Shown here one piece after another: positions 1 to 11,876 of a DNA stretch of 64,000 nucleotides (positions within the stretch are counted from its first letter, which is position 1; the number at the start of each line of letters is the position of its first letter). Source of the DNA: Burkholderiales bacterium (lineage in GTDB: Bacteria > Pseudomonadota > Gammaproteobacteria > Burkholderiales > SG8-41); NCBI GenBank assembly GCA_020854035.1, contig JADZGE010000058.1:1-64000 (forward strand). The letters are read 5' to 3'. The notes under the pieces are model-generated. The model worked only from the letters and a program-made list of their open reading frames with translations, searched no databases and had not been told where the DNA came from. The position numbers and the translations under genes are program-made.

Positions 1-206
1 CCGATCGAAAAACCCTGCCAGTTGATGATCGAATTCGGCGTGTTCGTCACCGAGAGCACGTTGCCCGCCTGGTGAATCGACACCTGACCGTTCACCACCA
101 CCGCACCCGTCGGATTGGCGAGCGCGGATCCGCTCGCGAAACATGCCGCGACGGCGATTGCAATGAGCTTCGGACTCGGTTGGGAGCGCTGCGCTTTTCT
201 GGCCAT
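1..206 (-). CDS. Two-partner-secretion / filamentous haemagglutinin N-terminal domain exoprotein (5' part only, runs off window)
   Basis: Minus-strand translation from ATG at 204-206: MARKAQRSQPSPKLIAIAVAACFASGSALANPTGAVVVNGQVSIHQAGNVLSVTNTPNSIINWQGFSIG; signal peptide followed by TPS-domain signature (SIINWQGFSIG). Confidence 0.8.
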   Translation of the reverse strand, partial: MARKAQRSQPSPKLIAIAVAACFASGSALANPTGAVVVNGQVSIHQAGNVLSVTNTPNSIINWQGFSI

Positions 207-229
207 GGCTATCCCCGCTTCACGTGTGC

Positions 230-257
230 AGCCACTACGCATGCAAGATCGGTGCCA
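230..257 (-). promoter_or_regulatory. Sigma-54-type -24/-12 promoter for the TPS/FHA-like gene
   Basis: Minus strand TGGCACCGATCTTGCAT; GG-N10-GC spacing exact (GG at 256-255, GC at 244-243), ~25 nt predicted 5' UTR to ATG at 206. Confidence 0.7.
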
Positions 258-463
258 CCTCGCCCATTCGCGGGTGGCCTCGCAAATGATTATATATGCC
301 TTTGTCCCACAGGGGGATAGGCCGCGGACCTAATGCGCATTACAAAGTGTGCCAAATAGCACGGGTGGTCATCGGACCTGCCGTCCCTCGTCCCATGGTG
401 CCGGTCCGCGGCAGCAGCCGCCCCGGACGCTCGCTCCCGCGCGGACCCCGTTCCCGCAGCGGC

Positions 464-1225
464 TCACTCGTCGGATCGGCCCCTGCCCCATTTCTCGCGC
501 TGCCGGCGGGTTTCGGCGAGGCATATACCCGCAGTCACGGCCACATTGAGGCTCGTCACGCTGCCGAGCATGGGAATCCGCGCGAGTTCGTCGCAGCTCT
601 CGCGTGTGAGCCGCCGCATGCCCTCGCCTTCCGCGCCGAGCACCCACGCGACCGGTCCGTCGAGGCGCAGCGAGTAGATGTCCGCGTCTGCCGCCTCGTC
701 GGCGCCCATGAGCCAGATTCCCCGCTCTTTCAGCTCCCGCATCGCGCGCGCGAGATTCGTTACCGGCAGAAACGGCACCGTATCGACCGCGCCGCTCGCC
801 ACTTTCGCGACGGTCGGGTTGATTCCCGCCGCGCGATCCTTCGGCGCTATGACGGCGTGCGCCCGCAGCGCGTCCGCGACGCGCAGGCACGCGCCGAGGT
901 TGTGCGGATCGGTAACCCCGTCCAGCACCAGGAGTAGCGGCGCCTCCGGGAGGCCCTCCAGCACGGACTCCAGGTCGCGAAGCGGCGCGCGGGAATCGAC
1001 CCGCGCGAGCACGCCCTGATGCGGCGCGTGCCGGGTCATCCCGTCAAGGCGCGCGCTCTCGACCAGCACGAGCCTCACCCCGCGCTCGCCCGCGATGCGG
1101 GCGAGCTCGCGCGCACGCGCGTCGTTGCGCGCGCGGTCGAGCCAGATCTCCCTCACTCCCGCCGGGCCCTGCCGCAGCCGCCCCAGCACCGCGTGGAATC
1201 CGTAGAGGATGTGCGCTTCGCTCAT
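464..1225 (-). CDS. rlmB: 23S rRNA (guanosine-2'-O-)-methyltransferase RlmB
   Basis: SpoU family motifs: LVLDGVTDPHNLGACLRVADA, GAEGEGMRRLTRESCD, SLNVAVTAGICLAE; conserved position next to rnr. Confidence 0.95.
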   Translation of the reverse strand: MSEAHILYGFHAVLGRLRQGPAGVREIWLDRARNDARARELARIAGERGVRLVLVESARLDGMTRHAPHQGVLARVDSRAPLRDLESVLEGLPEAPLLLVLDGVTDPHNLGACLRVADALRAHAVIAPKDRAAGINPTVAKVASGAVDTVPFLPVTNLARAMRELKERGIWLMGADEAADADIYSLRLDGPVAWVLGAEGEGMRRLTRESCDELARIPMLGSVTSLNVAVTAGICLAETRRQREKWGRGRSDE

Positions 1226-1339
1226 GGGAGGGGGCCGGCGATGCATGCCGGGTGACGAGCCATGACCGGCCGAACGTAACCCGTCATCCGCGATTCCTCG
1301 CCCCTGCCTCGTCGCGCGTATCCGGTCACGCCTGCACCG

Positions 1340-3661
1340 TCAGGCGAGCGTGAAGTCGATCCGGCTCGAGTCGAGGTCCACGCGCGCGACCCGGACGCGG
1401 AGCCGGTCGCCCAGCCGGAAGCGCTTGCGGGTGCGCTCGCCGGTCAACTCGTGCCGGGCGGCGTCGAAATGAAAGTAGTCGCTGCCGAGCTCGGAGACGT
1501 GCGCGAGCCCCTCGACGTGGACGCCGTCGAGCGTGACGAATACGCCGAACGCGGTGACCCCGCTCGCGCTGCCCTCGAAGCGCTCGCCGACGCGATCCTT
1601 CATGTAGTAGCACTTGAGCCAGGCCGTGACCTCGCGCGTCGCCTCGTCCGCGCGGCGCTCGGTCATCGAGCAGGCGAGCCCGAGCTCGCGCCAGTCGCCC
1701 GGCTCGTAGCGGGTGCGCCTCAGGGCCGCCTTGATCGCCCGATGCACCAGCAGGTCGGGATAGCGCCGGATCGGCGAAGTGAAGTGCGTGTAGGATTCGT
1801 AGGCAAGGCCGAAGTGGCCGACATTCTCCGGGCTGTAGAGCGCCTGCTTGAGCGAGCGCAGCATCACCGTCTGCAGGAGTTGGGCGTCGGGCCGGTTCTT
1901 CGTGCGCTCGAGGAGCTTCGCGTAGTCGGACGCGTGCGGCTTCTCCCCCCCCGTGAGCGCGAGCCCGAAGCCCTTGAGGAATTCACGCAGCGCGGCGAGC
2001 TTCTCCGGCGCCGGCCCTTCGTGCACGCGGTAAAGCGTGGGGTGCTCGCGTGCCCGCAGGAAGTTCGAGGCGCACACGTTGGCCGCGAGCAGGCACTCCT
2101 CGATCAGGCGGTGCGCGTCGTTGCGCCGCACCGGCACGATGCGCTCGATCTTGCCGTGCGCGTCGAACGCCATCTCGGTCTCGATGGTCTCGAAGTCGAT
2201 CGCGCCACGACGCTCCCGCGCGGTGGCGAGCACGCGGTAGAGACGGTCAAGTTCCCGCAGGCGCGGCAGGAGCGCCGCATGCCGCCGGGCCGCGGCGCCA
2301 TCCGGGTCGAGCAGCATCCCCGCCACTTCGGTGTAGTTGAGGCGCGCGTGGGAGCGGAACACGGCCGGGTAGAAGCGGTAGGAGACGATCTCCCCGCGCG
2401 CGTCGATGCGCATGTCGCACACCAGCGCGAGCCGTTCCACCCCCGGGTTGAGCGAGCAGAGCCCGTTCGCGAGCTTTTCCGGGAGCATGGGAATCACGCG
2501 GCGCGGGAAGTACACCGAGTTGCCCCGCCTGCGCGCCTCCAGATCGAGGGCGTCGCCGTGCCTGACGTAGTGACTCACGTCGGCGATGGCGACGAGGAGC
2601 CGGAATCCGCTCTCGCCGCTCCCCGGGAATCGACTCGCCGACTCGCCTCCCGGCCCCTTCGGAACCGCTGCGCCGGCACGGCCCTCGCGCGAGCGTCGCG
2701 AGCGGTCCTCCGCGTGGTTACCTCCCGCGCCGAATTTCCCGCCTCCTTCCGTCGCCCCGGGCGCCGCGCCGTTGCCCGCCGCGGCACCGGCGAGCGTCTC
2801 GCAGTACACCGCGTCGTCGAAATCCTTCGCGCTCTCGCCGTCGATGGTGACGAAGGGCAGTCCCGTCAGGTCGACGCGCCCGCGACGGTCCGTCGCGGTC
2901 ACGTGATCGGGAATGCCCTCGCACAATCGCCCGGCATCGCGCGGAAACCTGTGTGGCAGCGCATGCTTGCGCAGCGCTATCTCGATCTCCATCCCCGGAT
3001 CGGCGTAGTTGCCGAGAACTTCCACGACGCGCGCGACCGGCTGCGCGTGCCGCGCCGGCTGCGCCACGATTTCCACCACGACGACCTCGCCCGGCCGCGC
3101 GCCGCGGGTCTCGTCCGCGGGCACCAGGAATTCCTGGCTGATGCGGCGGTCCTCGGCGAGCACGGTGAGGATGCCGTGCTCGCCGTGCAGGCGCCCCACG
3201 AGACGCTCGTGCACGTGCTCGAGCACTTCGACGATCCTGCCCTCGGGGCGGCCACGCCGATCGGTGCCGGCGACACGCGCCACGACGCGGTCGCCGTGCA
3301 GTACCGTGCGCATTTCGGCGGGCCCGAGGAAGAGATCGGGGCCGCCGTCCTCGCGCGCGAGAAAGCCGAACCCGTCGGGGTGCCCCTGTACCCGCCCGCG
3401 CAGCAGGTCGACCCTGGCGGTGATGAGGAGCGCGCCGCGCCGGTTTTGTATCAACTCGCCGTCGCGCTCCATGCGGGCGAGCCTGCCGTGGAACGCGTGC
3501 AACTGCCGCGGCGCGACGTGGAGCGCCCGCGCGAGGTCCTCCTCGACGAGCGGGACACCGCGCCGCTCGAGCGCGCGCAGGATCTCCTCGCGCGAGGGCG
3601 CATCGTCGCGGGGCGCATCGTCGCGCGCCGCGGCGGGCGCGCCGCGGCTCGCGCGGCTCAT
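1340..3661 (-). CDS. rnr: Ribonuclease R
   Basis: RNB domain (DGESAKDFDDAVYCE, NSVYFPRRVIPMLPEKL, HFGLAYESYTHFTSPIRRYPDLLVHRAI), C-terminal S1 domain; carries an unusual ~64-aa insert (see findings). Confidence 0.95.
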   Translation of the reverse strand: MSRASRGAPAAARDDAPRDDAPSREEILRALERRGVPLVEEDLARALHVAPRQLHAFHGRLARMERDGELIQNRRGALLITARVDLLRGRVQGHPDGFGFLAREDGGPDLFLGPAEMRTVLHGDRVVARVAGTDRRGRPEGRIVEVLEHVHERLVGRLHGEHGILTVLAEDRRISQEFLVPADETRGARPGEVVVVEIVAQPARHAQPVARVVEVLGNYADPGMEIEIALRKHALPHRFPRDAGRLCEGIPDHVTATDRRGRVDLTGLPFVTIDGESAKDFDDAVYCETLAGAAAGNGAAPGATEGGGKFGAGGNHAEDRSRRSREGRAGAAVPKGPGGESASRFPGSGESGFRLLVAIADVSHYVRHGDALDLEARRRGNSVYFPRRVIPMLPEKLANGLCSLNPGVERLALVCDMRIDARGEIVSYRFYPAVFRSHARLNYTEVAGMLLDPDGAAARRHAALLPRLRELDRLYRVLATARERRGAIDFETIETEMAFDAHGKIERIVPVRRNDAHRLIEECLLAANVCASNFLRAREHPTLYRVHEGPAPEKLAALREFLKGFGLALTGGEKPHASDYAKLLERTKNRPDAQLLQTVMLRSLKQALYSPENVGHFGLAYESYTHFTSPIRRYPDLLVHRAIKAALRRTRYEPGDWRELGLACSMTERRADEATREVTAWLKCYYMKDRVGERFEGSASGVTAFGVFVTLDGVHVEGLAHVSELGSDYFHFDAARHELTGERTRKRFRLGDRLRVRVARVDLDSSRIDFTLA

Positions 3662-3678
3662 GCGCGACCCCCGGCCGT

Positions 3679-3707
3679 TTGATCGGGCGTGGGCCTTCGG
3701 CTAGAAT
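3679..3707 (+). promoter_or_regulatory. Sigma-70-type promoter for tRNA-Leu
   Basis: TTGATC-N17-TAGAAT, 11 nt upstream of the mature tRNA 5' end. Confidence 0.6.
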
Positions 3708-3718
3708 TCGCTGTTTGC

Positions 3719-3805
3719 GCCCAGGTGGCGGAATTGGTAGACGCACCAGGTTCAGGTCCTGGCGCCAGCAATGGTGTGGGGGTTCGAATCCCTTCCTGGG
3801 CACCA
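3719..3805 (+). tRNA. tRNA-Leu (anticodon CAG), CCA encoded
   Basis: GCCCAGG...CCTGGGC acceptor stem, A discriminator + CCA, anticodon loop TTCAGGT, GGTTCGAATCC T-arm, long variable arm typical of tRNA-Leu. Confidence 0.95.
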
Positions 3806-3815
3806 CCCTCACATC

Positions 3816-3893
3816 GTGACGGGTGATGCGTGAGGAGTGACGCGACGTCACTCCTGATCCGCGCAAGCTTCCCCATCACCCGTTACCCGTCAC
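3816..3893. repeat. Nested inverted repeat between tRNA-Leu and purA 3' end
   Basis: Outer arms GTGACGGGTGATG (3816-3828) and CATCACCCGTTACCCGTCAC (3874-3893); inner perfect 10-bp hairpin AGGAGTGACG-CGA-CGTCACTCCT (3833-3855). Confidence 0.75.
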
Positions 3894-3896
3894 CGT

Positions 3897-6447
<2,551 letters not shown>

Positions 6448-6550
6448 TGCGAAACGGTTCTCGGGAATCGCGGTTCGGAGCTCAGGGCGGATTATAGTTT
6501 GGAACCGGCGGCGCACGCCGACTCCCGGAACCCGGCGCGGGCCCTCGCAT

Positions 6551-6739
6551 CTAGTGGCGAGCGATGTAGAGCAGCAGCAGGCCCGCGAGCATCGAGGTGA
6601 GTCCGATGAAGCGCAACTGGCCGTCGCTCATCTCGATCAGGCGCCGGAACGTGTCCCGCCACAGGCCGGGCGCGAGAAACGGCAGCGCCCCCTCGATCAC
6701 CAGCATCAGCGCGAGAGCGGTGAGCAGGATGCTTCCCAT
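6551..6739 (-). CDS. DUF2065 (YjeT-type) small membrane protein
   Basis: [62 protein letters not shown]; position between hisZ and hflC. Confidence 0.85.
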   Translation of the reverse strand: MGSILLTALALMLVIEGALPFLAPGLWRDTFRRLIEMSDGQLRFIGLTSMLAGLLLLYIARH

Positions 6740-6794
6740 CTTGGTCCGTGGCGCGACGCGCACTCGCCTGCCGGCCGCGCCCCGGGGCGCGGCC

Positions 6795-7691
6795 TCACCT
6801 GGCGGGCTTCGCTCCCTTGCCGCCCGACTTGAAGTACTTGAAGAACTCGGAAGTGGGCTCGAGCACGAGAATATCGCTCCGCCCCTTGAAACTCTGCTTG
6901 TAGGCTTCCAGGCTGCGGTAGAACGCGTAGAACTCCGCCTGCCCCTGGTACGCGGCGGCGTAGATCGCCGCGGCCTTGGCGTCGCCTTCGCCCTTGGTGC
7001 GCTGCGCGTCGCGGTAGGCCTCGGCGATGATGACGTCGCGCTGCCGGTCCGCGTCCGCGCGTATCTTCTCGGATTCTGCCGCTCCCAGGGAGCGCAGCCG
7101 GGTGGCCGCCTGCTTGCGCTCGGGCGCCATCCGGTTGTACACGGACTGGCTCACTTCCTTCGGCAGGTCCACGCGCTTCAACCGCACGTCGAGCACCTCG
7201 ACGCCGATCTTCACCGCGTCCTCGTTCGCCTTCTGCCGCATCAGCTCCATGATCTGGTCGCGCTCGCCGGCGACCACTTCGTGCACGGTGCGATTGCCAA
7301 ACTCGGCGCGCAGGCCGTCGTTGATGGTCTGGAGGAGCCGGGTCTGCGCTTGCGTCTCGCCCCCCCCGCCCACGACGATGCTGACGTAGTACTGCCGCAC
7401 GTCGGTGATGCGCCACTTCACGAAGAGGTCCACCAGAACGTTCTTCTTCTCGGAGGTGAGGAAGAGCTCGGGTTCGGGCGTGTCGATCGTCTTGATGCGC
7501 ACGTCGAAGGGGCGCACGTTGTCCACGAGCGGCAGCTTGAAGTAGAGGCCCGGCTTCGTCTCCACGCCGACCACCTGGCCGAGACGGAACACCATGGCGT
7601 TTTCGCGCTGGTCGACCACGAAGACGGAGAGCGAGAGCACGATCAGCACCACGATCGCGCCCGCGAACACCGCGCCGAGGTTGCGCTTCAT
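6795..7691 (-). CDS. hflC: FtsH protease modulator HflC
   Basis: SPFH/band-7 protein, paired with HflK. Confidence 0.95.
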   Translation of the reverse strand: MKRNLGAVFAGAIVVLIVLSLSVFVVDQRENAMVFRLGQVVGVETKPGLYFKLPLVDNVRPFDVRIKTIDTPEPELFLTSEKKNVLVDLFVKWRITDVRQYYVSIVVGGGGETQAQTRLLQTINDGLRAEFGNRTVHEVVAGERDQIMELMRQKANEDAVKIGVEVLDVRLKRVDLPKEVSQSVYNRMAPERKQAATRLRSLGAAESEKIRADADRQRDVIIAEAYRDAQRTKGEGDAKAAAIYAAAYQGQAEFYAFYRSLEAYKQSFKGRSDILVLEPTSEFFKYFKSGGKGAKPAR

Positions 7692-8860
7692 CAGCGTGCC
7701 TCCCGTTCACGCGACCGGAACGCATCGCGCGAGCGCGCGGTCGGGGACTCGGGCGCCGCCGCCGGCGGTTCGCTCTTCGCCGCCCCCTCCGCCCGCGGGG
7801 TTACCGTCATCTGCATGATGCGGTCGAGCGGCAGGTAGAGGAGGTTCCCGCCGCTCCTCTGGTCGATCAACACCGTGGTCGTGCTACCGAGCACCTGCTC
7901 GATCGCCTCGATGTAGAGGCGGTCGCGGGTCACCTGCGGCGCCTTGACGTATTCCTGCGCGAGCTGGCGGAAGCGCGCCGCGTCGCCCTCCGCGCGCTCG
8001 ATCACCTTCTGCCGGTAGCCCTCGGCCTCCTGTGTCAGCCGGGAGGCCATCCCGCGCGCCGTCGGGATGACGTCGTTGGCGTAGGTCTGGCCCTCGTTCT
8101 TCTGCCGCTCGCGGTCCTGCCCCGCTTCCACCGCGTCGTTGAACGCCGCCTGCACCTGTTGCGGCGGCTGGGCATCCTGCATCGTGACCTTGCTGATCGC
8201 GATGCCCGTCCCGTAGCGATCGAGGATCTCCTGCATGAGTTTCTGCGCGCGCGCGGCGACCTCGGCGCGGCCCTCGTAGAGCACGAAATCCATGCTGCTC
8301 CTGCCGACGATCTCCCGGATCGCCGTTTCGGCCGCCTGCAGCACGGAATCGTCCGGGCGGACATTGTGGAAGAGGTAGTCGGTCGGGCTCTTCAGGATGT
8401 ACTGAACGGCGAACTGCACGTCGACGATGTTCTCGTCGTCGGTCAGCATCAGGGATTCCTTCTCGACCTTGCTCTTGACGTTGTTGCGGTAGCCGACTTC
8501 GACGGTCCGCACCTGCGTCAGGTTGACGATCTCGGCGGTTTCGATCGGATACGGCAGGTGCCAGCGCGGCCCCGGCAGCGTCGTCTCCAGGTACTTGCCG
8601 AAACGCAGCACCACCCCGCGCTGGCCTTCCGTGACGATGTAGAAACCGCTCGCGAGCCACACCGCCACGATGAGCCCGAGCAGCAGCCCCGCGCCCCCGC
8701 CCCAGCGCCGCGGCGCGGGCTGATCGGGCTCGTCGCCGCCGCCGCCGCCGCGCCGGCCGAAAAGACCGTTCAGCTTGCGGTTGAAATCCCGCCACAGCTC
8801 GTCGAGATCGGGCGGGCCCTGTCCCGGCCGCCGGCCCCACTGGGGATCGTTGAGCGACAT
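7691..8860 (-). CDS. hflK: FtsH protease modulator HflK
   Basis: MSLNDPQWGRRPGQGPPDLDELWRDFNRKLNGLFGRRG...; band-7 domain; overlaps the hflC start. Confidence 0.95.
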   Translation of the reverse strand: MSLNDPQWGRRPGQGPPDLDELWRDFNRKLNGLFGRRGGGGGDEPDQPAPRRWGGGAGLLLGLIVAVWLASGFYIVTEGQRGVVLRFGKYLETTLPGPRWHLPYPIETAEIVNLTQVRTVEVGYRNNVKSKVEKESLMLTDDENIVDVQFAVQYILKSPTDYLFHNVRPDDSVLQAAETAIREIVGRSSMDFVLYEGRAEVAARAQKLMQEILDRYGTGIAISKVTMQDAQPPQQVQAAFNDAVEAGQDRERQKNEGQTYANDVIPTARGMASRLTQEAEGYRQKVIERAEGDAARFRQLAQEYVKAPQVTRDRLYIEAIEQVLGSTTTVLIDQRSGGNLLYLPLDRIMQMTVTPRAEGAAKSEPPAAAPESPTARSRDAFRSREREAR

Positions 8861-9025
8861 GAGGGCGCCGAGCACCCGGGCGCAGCGCTCGCGCAGGAAA
8901 CCGCGAATCGTGGCGAGGCCGCCTAGCATGTGGGTCGCCGGCGCACGCCGCGCTTCACCGCGCTCGAAGATCCCGACTGCTCTGCCATGGGAGAAGTGAA
9001 CAGAAACCGCTCTGAACGGGCGCCG

Positions 9026-10150
9026 CTAAGCGGCCACGAAACCGGTGCGTCCGTCGCCGCGCGCCGCCGCGCTCGATTCCTCCAGCGCGAGACGGACGAG
9101 CTCGACGCCCTCCCCGCGGGCCGCGCTCACCCAGACCCTCGCAATCTTACCATACTGGTCACGCTCGACACGCGGCGCGAAAGGAGTGAGATCGATCTTG
9201 TTCATGATGAGGAGCTGCGGCACCGCCTGCGCGCCGATTTCCGCCAGCACGTCGTTCACCGCCGCGATCTGCGCCTCGCGATCGGGACTCGCCGCGTCCA
9301 CGACGTGCAGCAGGAGAGACGCGCGGATGGTTTCCTCCAGCGTCGCGCGAAACGCGGCCACGAGCGTGTGGGGCAGCTCGCGGATGAAGCCTACGGTGTC
9401 CGAGACGACGGCCTCGCCGTGCGGCATGTGCACCCGGCGCGTGGTCGTGTCCAGCGTGGCGAAGAGCTTGTCGGCGGCGTAGACCCCGGCGCGCGTGAGC
9501 CGGTTGAAGAGGGTCGACTTGCCGGCGTTGGTGTAGCCGACGAGCGAGGCGGTGAACACCTTGCCGCGGCCGCGCGCTCTTCGCTGCGTCGCTCGCTGCG
9601 CCTGCACCCGCGCGAGTTTCTCCTTCAGCATGCGCACGCGCCGCCCGATCAACTGGCGGTCCATTTCGAGCTGGGTCTCGCCCGGTCCGCGCAACCCGAT
9701 GCCCCCCTTCTGCCGCTCCAGGTGGGTCCAGCCGCGGACGAGGCGCGGCCCGAGATGCTCGAGCTGGGCGAGTTCGACCTGGAGCTTGCCCTCGTGCGAG
9801 CGCGCCCGCTGCGCGAAGATGTCGAGGATGAGGCTCACGCGGTCGACAACACGGCAGTTCAGGCGCCGTTCCAGGTTCCGTTCCTGCACCGGCGTCAGCT
9901 CGTGATTGAAGATCGCCACCCCGGCGCGGGTCGCGACGACCGAGCGCGCGACTTCTTCCACCTTGCCCTTGCCGGCGAAGAACGCGGGGTCGGGGCGCTC
10001 CCGGCGGCCCTTGACCAGGGCCCGCGCCGCGACCCCGGCGCTCGCCGCGAGCCGCTGGATTTCCTCCAGGCTGTCTTCGTAGCCGGCCGCTCCGAAATCG
10101 AGGCTTACGAGTACCGCCGCCTCGCCGCCGGCGGGAGGACGGTGGATCAA
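9026..10150 (-). CDS. hflX: GTPase HflX
   Basis: GGIGLRGPGETQLEMDRQLIGRR and G1 motif [17 protein letters not shown]. Confidence 0.97.
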   Translation of the reverse strand: MIHRPPAGGEAAVLVSLDFGAAGYEDSLEEIQRLAASAGVAARALVKGRRERPDPAFFAGKGKVEEVARSVVATRAGVAIFNHELTPVQERNLERRLNCRVVDRVSLILDIFAQRARSHEGKLQVELAQLEHLGPRLVRGWTHLERQKGGIGLRGPGETQLEMDRQLIGRRVRMLKEKLARVQAQRATQRRARGRGKVFTASLVGYTNAGKSTLFNRLTRAGVYAADKLFATLDTTTRRVHMPHGEAVVSDTVGFIRELPHTLVAAFRATLEETIRASLLLHVVDAASPDREAQIAAVNDVLAEIGAQAVPQLLIMNKIDLTPFAPRVERDQYGKIARVWVSAARGEGVELVRLALEESSAAARGDGRTGFVAA

Positions 10151-10169
10151 GACGCCACGAGCCCCCGCA

Positions 10170-10409
10170 TCAACCGTCCGAGCCCGGGTCCAGGTGCAGA
10201 TTGACGGGCCGCGCAGGCACGACCGTCGAGATCGCGTGCTTGTAGACCATCTGCGTGACGGTGTTCTTGAGCAGGACCACGTACTGGTCGAAGGAGTCGA
10301 TCTGGCCCTGCAGCTTGATGCCGTTCACAAGGTAAATCGAGACTGGGATGTGCTCCTTGCGCAGCGTATTAAGGAACGGGTCTTGTAGCAGCTGCCCCTT
10401 GTTGCTCAT
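10170..10409 (-). CDS. hfq: RNA chaperone Hfq
   Basis: [72 protein letters not shown]. Confidence 0.98.
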   Translation of the reverse strand: MSNKGQLLQDPFLNTLRKEHIPVSIYLVNGIKLQGQIDSFDQYVVLLKNTVTQMVYKHAISTVVPARPVNLHLDPGSDG

Positions 10410-10513
10410 CGTGGCCCTCACCGTTGTCGTTATTCTGAACTGGTTTCCACATGGCGGCCGCGGCCGCCCCGGATACCGCACTCTACCGGGTTTTTCGTTG
10501 TCATGCCATAGGG

Positions 10514-11854
10514 TTACCTGCGCCGGCCGGCACCGCGCGCGTAGGGGTTCGCGCCGCTGCGGAACTCGATCCGGAGCGGCGTCCCGTGCAATTGGAAAGC
10601 GTCGCGGAAGAAACGTTCCAGGTACCTGCGATAGGTCTCGGGCAGCTGTTCGAGCCCGGTGCCGTGGACGATGACCCGGGGCGGATTGGTCCCGCCCTGG
10701 TGCGCGTAGCGCAGCCGCGGGCGCCCGAAGCCGGCCCGTGGCGGCGCCTGCCGGCTCACCGCATCGGCGAGCACGCGCGTCAACCGCGGCGTCGGCAGCC
10801 GCGCCATGGCCGCGGCGTATGCCTCGTCCACCGAACGCCACAACGCCGCAAGGCCCCGGCCCTCCACGGCCGAAATGAAGTGGAGGCGGGCAAAGCTCAG
10901 GAAATCGAGCCTGCGCAGGAGGGCACGCTTGACGAGGTCGCGTTCGGCGGCGCCGAGACGCTCCCACTTGTTCACCGCGACGACCAGCGCGCGGCCGGCT
11001 TCCAGGATGAAACCGGCCACGTGGGCGTCCTGCTCGGCGATCTCGGTCCGGGCGTCGAGCACGAGGATAACGACGTTCGCGTCTTCGATCGCCCGCAGGG
11101 TCTTCACCACCGACACGTGCTCCGGCGCCTCCGACACCCGGCCGCGCCGCCGCAGTCCCGCCGTGTCGATCAGGGTGTAGGGCCGGCCCTCGCGCTCGAA
11201 CTCGACGTAGATCGAATCCCGGGTCGTGCCCGGCTCGTCGAACACGACCACGCGCTCCGCCCCCAGGAGCGCGTTCACCAGCGTCGACTTGCCGACGTTC
11301 GGCCGGCCGGCCACCGCGATGGCCGGGTGGTCACGCCCGGGCGCCTCCCCGTCCGGCCCGGGCGGAAACACCGCCAGCACGTACTCCATCAGGTCGGACA
11401 CGTTGTCGCCGTGTGCCGCCGACACGGTCAGGGGCTCGCCCATGCCGAGGGCGTGGAATTCCGCCCCCGCCACCGCCGGCGCCATCCCCTCGGCCTTGTT
11501 GACGACGAGGTGGGCAGGGCGCCCGCTGCGACGCAGTTCCTCGGCGATCGCCCGGTCCCGCGGCGAAAGGCCGGCCCGTGCGTCGACCACGAACAACACC
11601 GCATCCGCTTCGTCGACGGCCTGCCGGGTCTGCCGCGCCATTTCGTGGTAAATGCCGTCCGCGGCGAGCGGCTCGAAGCCGCCCGTGTCGACCACGAGGT
11701 GCGGCTTGCCTCCCAGCCGGCCACGACCGTAATGCCGGTCGCGCGTCAGCCCGGGTGTATCGGCCACGATCGCGTCGCGGCTGCGCGTCAGGCGGTTGAA
11801 GAGGGTCGACTTGCCGACATTGGGCCGGCCGACGATCGCGATCACGGGCAGCAT
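10514..11854 (-). CDS. der: Ribosome biogenesis GTPase Der (EngA)
   Basis: Two GTPase domains: [25 protein letters not shown] and [20 protein letters not shown]. Confidence 0.97.
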   Translation of the reverse strand: MLPVIAIVGRPNVGKSTLFNRLTRSRDAIVADTPGLTRDRHYGRGRLGGKPHLVVDTGGFEPLAADGIYHEMARQTRQAVDEADAVLFVVDARAGLSPRDRAIAEELRRSGRPAHLVVNKAEGMAPAVAGAEFHALGMGEPLTVSAAHGDNVSDLMEYVLAVFPPGPDGEAPGRDHPAIAVAGRPNVGKSTLVNALLGAERVVVFDEPGTTRDSIYVEFEREGRPYTLIDTAGLRRRGRVSEAPEHVSVVKTLRAIEDANVVILVLDARTEIAEQDAHVAGFILEAGRALVVAVNKWERLGAAERDLVKRALLRRLDFLSFARLHFISAVEGRGLAALWRSVDEAYAAAMARLPTPRLTRVLADAVSRQAPPRAGFGRPRLRYAHQGGTNPPRVIVHGTGLEQLPETYRRYLERFFRDAFQLHGTPLRIEFRSGANPYARGAGRRR

Positions 11855-11876
11855 GAAAACCTTGCGCCTCGCTCCA

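Noticed and set aside
1451-3682. Long plus-strand ORFs antisense to rnr (and similar long antisense ORFs across purA, ispG, glgP and others)
   Set aside because: High-GC shadow ORFs: the opposite strand encodes clear conserved proteins; shadow products are Arg/Ala/His-rich with no recognisable domains.
10452-10467. 16-bp perfect palindrome GGCGGCCGCGGCCGCC between der and hfq
   Set aside because: Simple GC-only palindrome expected by chance at this composition; no T tract or second copy seen.
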